Assembly (NCBI GenBank): GCA_937925655.1
Contig: CALAMC010000030.1
Coordinates: 1-60,129, forward strand
DNA length: 60,129 bases
Reading direction: 5' to 3'
Source of the DNA: an uncultured candidate division Zixibacteria bacterium
Lineage (GTDB): Bacteria > Zixibacteria > MSB-5A5 > GN15 > PGXB01
The translations under genes and the position numbers were made by a program. Numbering within the stretch: the first letter of the stretch is position 1; each line of letters opens with the position of its first letter. This document shows positions 27,113 through 35,458 of the stretch, piece by piece. Below the pieces are notes generated by a model. The model saw only the letters and a list, made by a program, of their open reading frames with translations. It was not told where the DNA came from and made no database searches.

Positions 27113-27619
27113 ATGAAGTTTTCAACCAGAGCCCGATACGGACTGCGCATGATGGTCGAATTGGCTCGCGCCAACAGCGGTGACCAGTTGACCCATTTGG
27201 GTAAAATTGCCCGGATCACGGCTCTTTCAGAAAACTATTTGGCCCAACTGGCCATGTCGTTGAAAGGGGCCGGATTGTTAATAGGTGTTTCCGGCAAAAA
27301 TGGCGGTTACCGGTTGGCACAACCGGCCGACCGGATTAAAGTATCCGACGTGGTTACCGCCCTGATCGGGCCTATCGGATTGACCGAATGCATTACTCAT
27401 CCGGACATATGTCTGGCCAGTTGTTTTTGTGAAACCCGGTTGGTCTGGGCGCTGGTCAATCATCGCGTCAACCAGACGCTCGAGGAATTTACGCTGGCCG
27501 ATTTGATTGACAAAGGCTGGGCAAACCGGGTACGCGTCGAATATCAGGCCGTACCATACATGAACCCTGACGATGTTATGCGGGACAAAGACGACATATC
27601 CCCCCAGGGATGCCCATAA
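27113..27619 (+). CDS. Rrf2-family transcriptional regulator, probably Fe-S or redox sensing
   Basis: 168 residues from ATG at 27113 (MKFSTRARYGLRMMVELA), the canonical Rrf2 beginning; upstream in-frame codons fall inside the promoter. The winged helix-turn-helix is at about 20-70. Cysteines 93, 100, 104 and 106 lie in the cluster loop (ECITHPDICLASCFCE), the place where IscR/NsrR-type proteins hold a [2Fe-2S] or [4Fe-4S] cluster, so sensing of iron-sulfur status, oxygen or NO is likely. The gene lies 44 bases upstream of the NarI/DsrM-DsrK-like pair, which is its likely target. Confidence 0.92.
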   Translation: MKFSTRARYGLRMMVELARANSGDQLTHLGKIARITALSENYLAQLAMSLKGAGLLIGVSGKNGGYRLAQPADRIKVSDVVTALIGPIGLTECITHPDICLASCFCETRLVWALVNHRVNQTLEEFTLADLIDKGWANRVRVEYQAVPYMNPDDVMRDKDDISPQGCP

Positions 27620-27663
27620 TAAAATTGATGGAAAGTTGATTAAAATATAAAGGAGTTGCAGTG

Positions 27664-28581
27664 ATGCCGGCAGTACAGATTATCACGTACATCTCGCTTA
27701 TCGTGTCATTTGTTGCCATGCTGTATAAGGTTTACCGTTATGCCACCGCACCCCAGTCAATGCGCTGGGAATTGTACCCGGTCCCGCACGAAAAGGGGCG
27801 ATCGGCATATGGCGGGTCATATCTTGAAGAACTGGACTGGTGGACCAAACCCCGCCATACCGATACCTTCAACGAACTCAAAGAGATGGGTTCGGAGATA
27901 ATTTTTTTAAAGGGTGTTTTTCATAATAAAAAGACCCTGTGGTACTTCACATTCCCGTTTCATTTCGGGTTGTATGTAACCATCGGTTGGCTTTTTTTAC
28001 TGCTTCTGGGAGCCATTCTTCAGCTGGTCGGGGTCGAAGTGTCGTCGCAGGCGGGCGGAATAGGCGCGATTATACACATTATCACGATTCCGGCTGGTTA
28101 TATCGGGTTGCTTTTGGCCGGGCTGGGCGCTCTGGGACTCCTCTTCTGGAGGCTGGGCGACAAAGAACAGCGACGGTTCAATGCTCCCATCGATTATTTT
28201 AACCTTGTTTTTTTTGTGGTTGTCGTCAGTGTAACGCTTGTCAGCCAGCTTGGATCTGACCCCTCGTTTCAATATACCCGTTCCTATGTGACTTCCCTGG
28301 TTTCGTTCTCGCACGCGACGATACCAAGTGCCCTGTTCGCAACGGAACTGGTCTTGATATCGTTAATAATTCTTTATATCCCGCTGACCAGGATGTCGCA
28401 TTTCGTGGCCAAATACTTTTTATACCACGCCGTTCGCTGGAACGATGAGCCTAATCCTAAAGGCAGCAAAATAGAAAAGCGCATTATGGAACTTTTGGGG
28501 CGACCGGTCGGCTGGTCCGCCGGACATATCCAGACCGGCAAAAGCTGGGGCGAAGTTGTAAAGGAGCCGAAAAATGACTGA
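27664..28581 (+). CDS. NarI/DsrM-like membrane cytochrome b subunit
   Basis: 305 residues from ATG at 27664, 8 bases after AGGAG; a GTG three bases earlier is possible. There are five to six hydrophobic segments (about 5-22, 95-125, 137-162, 178-197, 215-240), with histidines on the helices (FPFHFGLYV, IIHIITIPAG, FSHATI) able to bind heme b as in the gamma subunit of nitrate reductase and DsrM. It should exchange electrons with menaquinone and pass them to the partner iron-sulfur protein, whose start overlaps this stop by 8 bases. It follows the Rrf2 gene. The exact pathway is unknown, as no Dsr or nitrate reductase catalytic gene is nearby. Confidence 0.88.
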   Translation: MPAVQIITYISLIVSFVAMLYKVYRYATAPQSMRWELYPVPHEKGRSAYGGSYLEELDWWTKPRHTDTFNELKEMGSEIIFLKGVFHNKKTLWYFTFPFHFGLYVTIGWLFLLLLGAILQLVGVEVSSQAGGIGAIIHIITIPAGYIGLLLAGLGALGLLFWRLGDKEQRRFNAPIDYFNLVFFVVVVSVTLVSQLGSDPSFQYTRSYVTSLVSFSHATIPSALFATELVLISLIILYIPLTRMSHFVAKYFLYHAVRWNDEPNPKGSKIEKRIMELLGRPVGWSAGHIQTGKSWGEVVKEPKND

Positions 28582-30187
28582 TAAAGCCATTCGCATCAAG
28601 GACCTCGGCAAAAATGTCGATCAACTCTTTGAATTCAAATTCAAGGAACTGCCCAAACTGCCCTATCCCTACGAGGACTGGGTTGATCCGGACCTGCCCG
28701 AAGTTCCCGAAAAAAAACGCGTCGGGCTGGATACCTCACTCGACGGCGTCATGAATGTCAAAGTTCCGATTCCCGAAACGGAGGAGGCCAAGCAGGAGAT
28801 GGTCGCCAAATTCCTGAACGGCCTCCAGAAACTTTTAAGCAAGGACAGCAACTGGACCTTTTTAAAGCCGTTCATGCTGTCACTGGATAACTGTGTCAAG
28901 TGCAACACCTGCAGCGCGGCCTGTCCGGTATTCAATGAAGGCGGCCGCGTCGAAATATATCGCCCCCTTTTCCGCTCCGATACCTTACGGCGTATAATTC
29001 GAAAATATATCAAACCGGGCGGCAAGCTCACCGCCAAATTTACCGGCGCCGATATCGACCTCAACTGGGAGACGGTGGCTCGTCTGGCCCAGATGTCTTA
29101 TCGCTGCACCCTTTGCCGCCGTTGTGCCCAAACCTGCCCGATGGGTGTCGACAACGGTCTGATTGCCCGCGAAATCCGCAAACTGTTCAGCCAGGAGTTG
29201 GGCATCGCCCCGCAGGAACTTCATGGCGATGGAACCATCAAGCAACTGGCGACCGGATCCTCGACCGGCATTTCCCCGGTTGCCCTGATGGATATGATGG
29301 AATTCGCGGAAGAAGACTTGACCGACCGGACCGGTCTTTCGATTAAGTTCCCGTTCGATAAATCCGGCGCCGACATACTGCTCATCCATAACGCGGGCGA
29401 ATTCCTCTCCTGGCCGGAAAACGTCGAGGCTTTCGCGGTCATATTCGAAGCGGCCGGCTTGAGCTGGACCATGTCCAGCGACCTCGTCGGTTATGATTCG
29501 GTCAACTACGGGCTTTTTTACGATGACGCCCAGTACGCCCGGGTGACATTGAAACACGCCGAAATAGCCAAAAAACTCGGTGTCAAAAAGGTCGTCATGG
29601 GTGAATGCGGCCACGCCCACAAGGCCGCCATGGCCATCGGCGACCGTATTTGGGTGCAGGAGGTCAATGTCCCGCGCGAGTCCTGTTTTGTCACGCTTGA
29701 AGACATCGTCGTCAATAATAGAATTAAATATGACCCGCTACGCAACGATTTCCCGGTTACGCTTCACGACCCCTGCAACGTTACCCGTTCGATGGGCATC
29801 ATTATGCCGCAGCGAAATGTCATCAAACGAATCTGCCCACAGTTTCGGGAAATGACTCCGCACGGTGTTAACAACTATTGCTGTGGTGGCGGCAGCGGGT
29901 TTGCCATCATGCAGTCCAACAATTTTCCCAACTGGCGTTCGGCGGTTTCGGGACGGCGCAAATTCCGACAGATTCTGGAAGCCTTCACCCGTGAGGAACT
30001 TGATCCGACGAAAAACAAATATGTCTGCGCCCCCTGTTCCAATTGCAAGGGCCAGATCAGGGATTTGATTACTTATTTCGACGCCTGGGAAAGGATTCAT
30101 CTGCAGTACGGCGGTCTGGTCGAATTGATCGTCAATTGCATGACCGACGTCAAGGAGGGCTTTATCGAATGGGATGAGTTCCATTGA
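28574..30187 (+). CDS. DsrK/HdrD-like iron-sulfur oxidoreductase with CCG domains
   Basis: 537 residues, cytoplasmic. Two [4Fe-4S] ferredoxin motifs: CVKCNTCSAACP (about 112-123) and CTLCRRCAQTCP (about 178-189). The C-terminal half carries CCG-type cysteines (HDPCNVTRSMG, NYCCGGGSG, CAPCSNCKG) that in HdrD/DsrK bind a special cluster at the disulfide-reducing site. With the preceding cytochrome b it forms a DsrMK-like quinone-linked module that reduces or oxidises a disulfide or thiol carrier. Translational coupling is indicated by the 8-base overlap. It ends at a strong terminator. Confidence 0.93.
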   Translation: MTDKAIRIKDLGKNVDQLFEFKFKELPKLPYPYEDWVDPDLPEVPEKKRVGLDTSLDGVMNVKVPIPETEEAKQEMVAKFLNGLQKLLSKDSNWTFLKPFMLSLDNCVKCNTCSAACPVFNEGGRVEIYRPLFRSDTLRRIIRKYIKPGGKLTAKFTGADIDLNWETVARLAQMSYRCTLCRRCAQTCPMGVDNGLIAREIRKLFSQELGIAPQELHGDGTIKQLATGSSTGISPVALMDMMEFAEEDLTDRTGLSIKFPFDKSGADILLIHNAGEFLSWPENVEAFAVIFEAAGLSWTMSSDLVGYDSVNYGLFYDDAQYARVTLKHAEIAKKLGVKKVVMGECGHAHKAAMAIGDRIWVQEVNVPRESCFVTLEDIVVNNRIKYDPLRNDFPVTLHDPCNVTRSMGIIMPQRNVIKRICPQFREMTPHGVNNYCCGGGSGFAIMQSNNFPNWRSAVSGRRKFRQILEAFTREELDPTKNKYVCAPCSNCKGQIRDLITYFDAWERIHLQYGGLVELIVNCMTDVKEGFIEWDEFH

Positions 30188-30208
30188 TGGAGTCCGATTT
30201 TGGGCGAT

Positions 30209-30239
30209 GGGTCGATGGCCGTGGCATCGACCCTTTTTA
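30209..30239 (+). terminator. Intrinsic terminator after the DsrMK-like pair
   Basis: GGGTCGATG (30209-30217) pairs with CATCGACCC (30225-30233) around a 7-base loop and is followed by TTTTTAT. Confidence 0.85.
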
Positions 30240-30286
30240 TTGCATTTATCGCTGGCAAAATTGCCTTATAGACCTTAATATATGCC

Positions 30287-31123
30287 ATGCTTTGCTACTT
30301 TGTTTCTGACATACACGGTTCGACGGCCCGCTATAACAAGCTGTTTGCCGAAATCGAAAGGGAAAGGCCGCAGGCCGTTTTCTTCGGGGGCGACCTGTTG
30401 CCCCACCGATACATTTCGCGAGATGTCGGCCAGGATTTCCTTAACGATTTTCTCTTGAACGAATTCCGGAAATCAAAAGCGAACATGGGCGACAAATACC
30501 CCCGCGTCTTTCTCATCATGGGCAATGACGACGTCCGTCAGGCCGAAGCGGTCTTCATCGACGCCCAAAAAGAGGGACTCTGGGAATATCTTCATCTCAA
30601 GAAATCGGCCCTCGATAAGCACGCCGTTTACGGGTATACCAATGTCACGCCGACCCCGTTTCGGCTTAAGGATTGGGAACGCTATGACATTGATTTTACG
30701 CTTCGGGATGGCTCCCTGGCGCCGGAAGCGGGCGTTCATTCGACAGTTGTAAACATCGACGAAATAAAAACGCGAACCATAGCCGATGATTTGCATGATT
30801 TGACCGACGATGATGATTTGAGTCAGGCCATTCTGATGATTCACACCCCGCCTTATAAAACGAATCTTGACCGTCTCGGCTGGCCGGGAATCTCCGAAGA
30901 AAACAGGCACGTCGGAAGTGTCGCCTTGCGACGACTCATTGAAAAACGCCAGCCGCTGATCGTGTTATGCGGACATATACATGAATCGCCGGCGGTAACG
31001 GGCTCGTGGAAAGATAAAATCGGCGACACTTATTGTTTTTCCGCCGCTCACGACGGCCCTGAACTGTCTCTGGTCAAGTTTGACCCGACCGACCCGGACG
31101 CGGCTGTCCGCAAATTGCTATAA
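30287..31123 (+). CDS. Calcineurin-like metallophosphoesterase
   Basis: 278 residues, cytoplasmic. Metal-binding blocks are in order: DIHGS (Asp8, His10), GGDLLPH, MGNDD where GNHE/D is usual, MIHTPPY, and CGHIHESP near the C-terminus. The set is complete enough for a two-metal phosphoesterase, with Asn-Asp-Asp in place of the common Asn-His. The substrate is unknown (phosphoprotein, nucleotide or nucleic acid). It lies alone between the DsrMK terminator and the GlpX-like gene. No ribosome site of note is seen. Confidence 0.88.
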   Translation: MLCYFVSDIHGSTARYNKLFAEIERERPQAVFFGGDLLPHRYISRDVGQDFLNDFLLNEFRKSKANMGDKYPRVFLIMGNDDVRQAEAVFIDAQKEGLWEYLHLKKSALDKHAVYGYTNVTPTPFRLKDWERYDIDFTLRDGSLAPEAGVHSTVVNIDEIKTRTIADDLHDLTDDDDLSQAILMIHTPPYKTNLDRLGWPGISEENRHVGSVALRRLIEKRQPLIVLCGHIHESPAVTGSWKDKIGDTYCFSAAHDGPELSLVKFDPTDPDAAVRKLL

Positions 31124-31304
31124 TATTGTCATCGATATTCGGATTTTCTGATAATTTCTAAATTCCGCGGTTTGATGGGGTCTTTTCTTCTTTTTCCCCG
31201 AACTTTTTGCTTTTTAAACGATTTTATGATATGTTAAAATTGAATATGTTTGCGAAATTCATAATTTGGGAAAATAACCGCCATTTATAAATACCGGGTT
31301 TTTT

Positions 31305-32981
31305 ATGAATAATAAACTGCGCTTTGATATCGCCGAAAGGCCCATAACCTATGCCGGCTTATACGAAGAATTCGTCTTCGATGACGACCGTCTGATCGAG
31401 TTCAATCACCGCCATCGCGACGCCCTGGCCAATTATGACCTGACCCTTGATGCCTGTACGATTATAACCATGAGCCGCAATATTAATAAAAAATCCAACC
31501 TGGGTGCTTTAAGGAATAGAAAGTTGCGCCAATCGGTAATTTTGGCGGCGGGATTGTCGGCCATCGCCGTGGGGCTTAACGGTCGTGGCAGTCTTAATAA
31601 AATCCCCAAAGATAAACAGACCAAGGACCTGATCAATCAACTTAAGCGGGTTAATGACCGCAACGCCGCGCAGGTTATGTCGGAAGTTTTGCAATCGACG
31701 ACGGAAAAGCTCCCGGTCGGAGAAGAAGCGCTGATTGAATCAACCATAACCGAGGGGGCTCGTCCCAAGCCGGGCAAGGAACCGGGTGGTAATCCAACCA
31801 TCGCCGTCGGGGCGGTATTCGGTAAGGAAGACCACCAGGCCCAATATGGCCTGACCATGCCGACCAATGTTTCATTGTTGTCGATGGGTAGCGATGTTGT
31901 CGAAGGGACGACTAAATCGGTTATGGGAATACACTCGTCCATGACGGCCCTTTTTGTCACCGAATCCGGTGTCAAGCGGCATTTGCCGGATATATATGTC
32001 CAGCGCTGGGCCAGCGGCGCCTGGTTCGGCGATTTTAATCCCCGCGAGGTTGATGTTCTGGAGGCGGCGAATATTATCGCGAAATCCTACGGGCTGAACA
32101 ATCCCAAAAAACTAAGCGCCTTTTTCCTCGACCGCAACCGGCATTATCCGGCGATGGATCGTCTGAATAAGGCCGGGATTTCAACGCCCTATGATCAGGA
32201 CGGCGATCTGTTGCCGCTATTCTTGTGCGGTTTGGACGGCATCGTCTTTCCGGATGGGCGTAACTTGAATTCTATGATCGGCGAAATCGGCGGCTCGGCC
32301 GAATGGGCCATCGGGGTTCTGCCGCTCGTATGGCGCGGCGGACAGGCCATCGGGATGCTTACCAGTCAGTCCAGTTTGACCAATAAAAACCTCACGGCCG
32401 AAGAGAAATGGAAAGAGCGCTTTCATTTCACCGAAGAAGAATTCATCATGATTCAGGACGCTCGATTCGAACGCAAGCCGTACTTCACCATATCCGATAT
32501 TGTGGAAAACCCGTTTGCCGGCGGCATCAGCGCTTTCGGAGCTATCACCGACAATTGCTTCATTCCGTTTATCAAAGGCGTCGAAGGTGATTTCGAAAAT
32601 AACCGGGTAATCGTCAATGTTCTGGTCATCAATTCGCTGGGTATGGTGGAATGCTGGCGGCTGGTTTTTAAAGCCAATCAGGGCCTTAACCATTCTATTA
32701 GCCTGATGACCTCGCCCAAAGAACGACTTCGGGGCAAGACGGGCAAGGAACTGGAAAAAACTATTGCCAAAATGCTGGCGGACCCGCATGAGCGGCAACG
32801 CTTCCGTATATTTTTCAACAACGAATATTATCCGGCTATCATTCCTGTCCGCGACAAAATGGTCCTGCTGCATAAGGCCGTGCACGGTTTGATTAAACGT
32901 AGGGCTCTTATGGAATACAATCAGGGTATAATTGACGCCACCGAAAAACTCGCTCATGAATGGTTTATAAATTCGGATTGA
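31305..32981 (+). CDS. Divergent GlpX-like (class II fructose-bisphosphatase-related) protein with long N- and C-terminal extensions
   Basis: 558 residues against about 320-340 for GlpX. The core (about 70-360) aligns by eye with class II fructose-1,6-bisphosphatase: SDVVEGTTKSVMG (196-208) matches the metal-binding DPLEGTT block, LDRNRHYPAMDRLNKAG (275-291) matches the DRPRHEELIAEIRAAG block, DQDGDLLPL (297-305) matches ISDGDVA, and IGEIGGSAEWAIG (325-337) matches the MGIGGAPEGV block. The acidic GEGE/D block is altered near 139-150. About 200 residues follow the core with no family I recognise. A sugar bisphosphatase role is possible but unproven; a regulatory or different phosphatase is equally possible. 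The 181-base gap upstream shows no clear promoter. Confidence 0.65.
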   Translation: MNNKLRFDIAERPITYAGLYEEFVFDDDRLIEFNHRHRDALANYDLTLDACTIITMSRNINKKSNLGALRNRKLRQSVILAAGLSAIAVGLNGRGSLNKIPKDKQTKDLINQLKRVNDRNAAQVMSEVLQSTTEKLPVGEEALIESTITEGARPKPGKEPGGNPTIAVGAVFGKEDHQAQYGLTMPTNVSLLSMGSDVVEGTTKSVMGIHSSMTALFVTESGVKRHLPDIYVQRWASGAWFGDFNPREVDVLEAANIIAKSYGLNNPKKLSAFFLDRNRHYPAMDRLNKAGISTPYDQDGDLLPLFLCGLDGIVFPDGRNLNSMIGEIGGSAEWAIGVLPLVWRGGQAIGMLTSQSSLTNKNLTAEEKWKERFHFTEEEFIMIQDARFERKPYFTISDIVENPFAGGISAFGAITDNCFIPFIKGVEGDFENNRVIVNVLVINSLGMVECWRLVFKANQGLNHSISLMTSPKERLRGKTGKELEKTIAKMLADPHERQRFRIFFNNEYYPAIIPVRDKMVLLHKAVHGLIKRRALMEYNQGIIDATEKLAHEWFINSD

Positions 32982-32994
32982 CCCGGCATATATC

Positions 32995-33023
32995 TTGAGA
33001 GCGAACCGAAGACGTATTATATT
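32995..33023 (+). promoter_or_regulatory. Candidate promoter placed right before the GT-C gene start
   Basis: TTGAGA (32995-33000), a 17-base spacer and TATATT (33018-33023) predict an RNA start near 33030, only about two bases before the ATG at 33032. If real, the mRNA would be nearly leaderless. Confidence 0.4.
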
Positions 33024-33031
33024 ACCTCATC

Positions 33032-34900
33032 ATGGGTAATATTTTGGCCAGAACAAACGATGCAAATCGCAAGCCGATTCTCGCGGCCCTGCTGGCCTTG
33101 GCAATTGTATTATTCGGACTACTGTCTTATCATTATCAATTCGTTCAGGACGACGCCTATATCTCGTTTCGTTACGCTGATAATTTTATAAACGGCCACG
33201 GGCTGGTCTTCAATGTGGGCGAACGGGTGGAGGGATATACCAATTTTCTCTGGATTATCGGACTGGTCATTTGCCGGAAATTGCTTGATTTCGATTATAT
33301 TCTGACCGCAAGGATTTTCGGTCTTTCTTTCGGCACCGCCTTGTTTATTATTTCCGTTTTTTTGATTTACCGCCATAATAAAGACCGTGCGGTCATATTG
33401 ACGACATTGAATTTCATCATGCTGATATCCTGCGCCGCGATACCCTACTGGTCCATATCGGGACTGGAAACGACGGCCTTTGCGTTCACGGCCCTGGCGG
33501 CCATGACGGCCGAGCTTTATAAATCCCGATTGACAGCGGTCATCCTTGTTGTGGCAACCCTGCTTCGGCCTGACGGCGTTGTTCTCTTTACAGTAATTCT
33601 TTTTCATCGCCTGTTATCCAACCGGCAAAACGCCCTGAATCTTATGCTGGTTTATTTCGTTCTGTTATTACCCTTTGCCATATTCAAAGTGCTGTATTAC
33701 GGGTCACTTCTGCCGAATACATTTTACGCCAAAAGTGGTTTCGGTTGGCTCTATGTCGAAGCCGGCTGGAATTATGCCGTGCACTTTTTTAAAACCGTCG
33801 GGGTCTATGGCCTAATATTAATTCCAATAACTCTGGCTATACCCGCCTTGTGGCGCAAATATCGTCCGTTGTATCTGTTCATAATTATTTACAGCCTGTA
33901 TATCGTGTTGGTCGGCGGCGACGTTCTTAAAGTGTATCGTTTCTTTGTTCCGGTCATCCCCGTTTTGTTTTTCCTCTTTATCATTTCGCTGGATTTTGCC
34001 CTTGAGAAAGTCATTGACGGATTCGATATTAAAATACGAAAGAAAAGTCTTATCCTGACGCCTTTGGTTTTGATTTTTGCCACGGCTTCGTATCTGCTGG
34101 CCGGGAATCACGTTAATACTTTTCTGGCCAATGAACGCGCTTTCACGTCCAAGATGCACTTCGCGGCCGATATGATGAAACGCCATATGGACCCGTCGTT
34201 TTCGATCGCCGCCAGTACTATCGGTGTCCTCGGATATGAACTGCCGGGTCACAGGCTGATCGATATGGTGGGCTTAACCGATTCATATATCGCCCGCCAC
34301 GGAGAGTATATCCCCGGACTGGAATCGACGTGGAAAGAGCGGCGTTATAATTCGCGTTATGTTCTGGAGCAGCAGCCCGATGTCATTATATTCTCGACCA
34401 ACGATAAACCTTCGGCCCCGGCCGAGAGGGCGTTATTTTTGCATTCCGAATTCCGAAAAAATTATGTAGTCAGCGGTTTTCACCGTGACCAGGGCCGGCG
34501 TTGGACCAATTTTTTTATGAAGAACGATGACTATGATGCCGATCGGGATAATCTGCTTTCCGATGCCGGATTCGTGAATACGTTACATGATGCATTAACG
34601 AGGCTATCTGATGGGGACAACGAAACGGCCCTGGAACTCTTCTCCAAGGCCGCCGCGAAACTCCCGCCCGATGAATCCGCTTTTCTGGATTATTACCGGG
34701 GCGAATGCTTATACCGTATGGAGCAATCCGGCCCGGCCCGACAATTTTTCGAAAACGCCTTGGCGGCATATCCCGATGATTGCCGCCCCCGCTGGAGATT
34801 GGGGCAGTTGGCCGCCCGCGAAGAAGATACTGTCACGGTCAATCGCCTTGCCGATGAAATTAAAAAACTTCAACCCTGGCTGCTCGATTTCAGCCGATAA
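33032..34900 (+). CDS. GT-C-type membrane glycosyltransferase-like protein with C-terminal TPR-like repeats
   Basis: 622 residues. Hydrophobic helices span about 17-385. The first external loop carries the signature DDAYISFRYADNFINGHG followed by NVGERVEGYTNFLW; the Asp pair is the usual GT-C catalytic position in AftB/arabinofuranosyl-like and GT39-like transferases that use polyprenyl-phosphate sugars. A periplasmic domain follows (about 385-500), and about 505-615 hold TPR-like helices (DGDNETALELFSKAAAKLPP, SGPARQFFENALAAYP). It probably adds sugars to a cell-envelope glycan or protein. It starts an operon with two more membrane genes (12-base gap to the next). Confidence 0.8.
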   Translation: MGNILARTNDANRKPILAALLALAIVLFGLLSYHYQFVQDDAYISFRYADNFINGHGLVFNVGERVEGYTNFLWIIGLVICRKLLDFDYILTARIFGLSFGTALFIISVFLIYRHNKDRAVILTTLNFIMLISCAAIPYWSISGLETTAFAFTALAAMTAELYKSRLTAVILVVATLLRPDGVVLFTVILFHRLLSNRQNALNLMLVYFVLLLPFAIFKVLYYGSLLPNTFYAKSGFGWLYVEAGWNYAVHFFKTVGVYGLILIPITLAIPALWRKYRPLYLFIIIYSLYIVLVGGDVLKVYRFFVPVIPVLFFLFIISLDFALEKVIDGFDIKIRKKSLILTPLVLIFATASYLLAGNHVNTFLANERAFTSKMHFAADMMKRHMDPSFSIAASTIGVLGYELPGHRLIDMVGLTDSYIARHGEYIPGLESTWKERRYNSRYVLEQQPDVIIFSTNDKPSAPAERALFLHSEFRKNYVVSGFHRDQGRRWTNFFMKNDDYDADRDNLLSDAGFVNTLHDALTRLSDGDNETALELFSKAAAKLPPDESAFLDYYRGECLYRMEQSGPARQFFENALAAYPDDCRPRWRLGQLAAREEDTVTVNRLADEIKKLQPWLLDFSR

Positions 34901-34912
34901 GCACAAGCGACC

Positions 34913-35458
34913 ATGATGTCGTCCGGCAAAGAAAATATATTCCAATACCGCCTTAAAACGATTATAACCGTCATGACAGCCGTGATCATCGCCGGACTTG
35001 TCATGGGCTTTGTCTGGAAGAATATCGATATCGGTCGAATGAAAAATCTCGATTATCGTATTCACTCCCAATACATCCTGCACCGAACCGAATCTGACCC
35101 GGCCGCTTTATTGACCGCCGTGACGGAGCAATTGAAAAAGAATAAAATATTTGTAATCGATCGATATCAGACCTCCCCAACACAATGGGAGATACTCGGA
35201 CACCCCGGACGAATTTGGCTGACCTCGGAATTTATCAGCAAAATAACCGTAGTCGATACCGTGGCGATCGTTGAGGGTGGCGAACAGGGCCCGCAACGGA
35301 TTCTTGTGGCTTCTCTGGGATCGATCGAAACAGGGTCCAAGGAATTTGTGTTTTTGTTCTTCCTTGCCGTTGCGGCCACACTGGCAGTGCTTGTTCGCAA
35401 AGAGGCCTTCCCCCATATTTATGGCGGCAATCTAAAGCGGGAGGATAAACGTCGATGA
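34913..35458 (+). CDS. Small membrane protein of unknown function
   Basis: 181 residues with one membrane helix at about 17-36 and a second at about 143-160; the 100 residues between (HSQYILHRTESDPAALLTAV and onward) are predicted outside the cytoplasm. No family is recognised. It lies between two glycosyltransferase-like genes (12 bases after the first, 4-base overlap with the next), so a role in the same envelope-glycan process, perhaps as an accessory subunit, is inferred from position only. Confidence 0.7.
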   Translation: MMSSGKENIFQYRLKTIITVMTAVIIAGLVMGFVWKNIDIGRMKNLDYRIHSQYILHRTESDPAALLTAVTEQLKKNKIFVIDRYQTSPTQWEILGHPGRIWLTSEFISKITVVDTVAIVEGGEQGPQRILVASLGSIETGSKEFVFLFFLAVAATLAVLVRKEAFPHIYGGNLKREDKRR

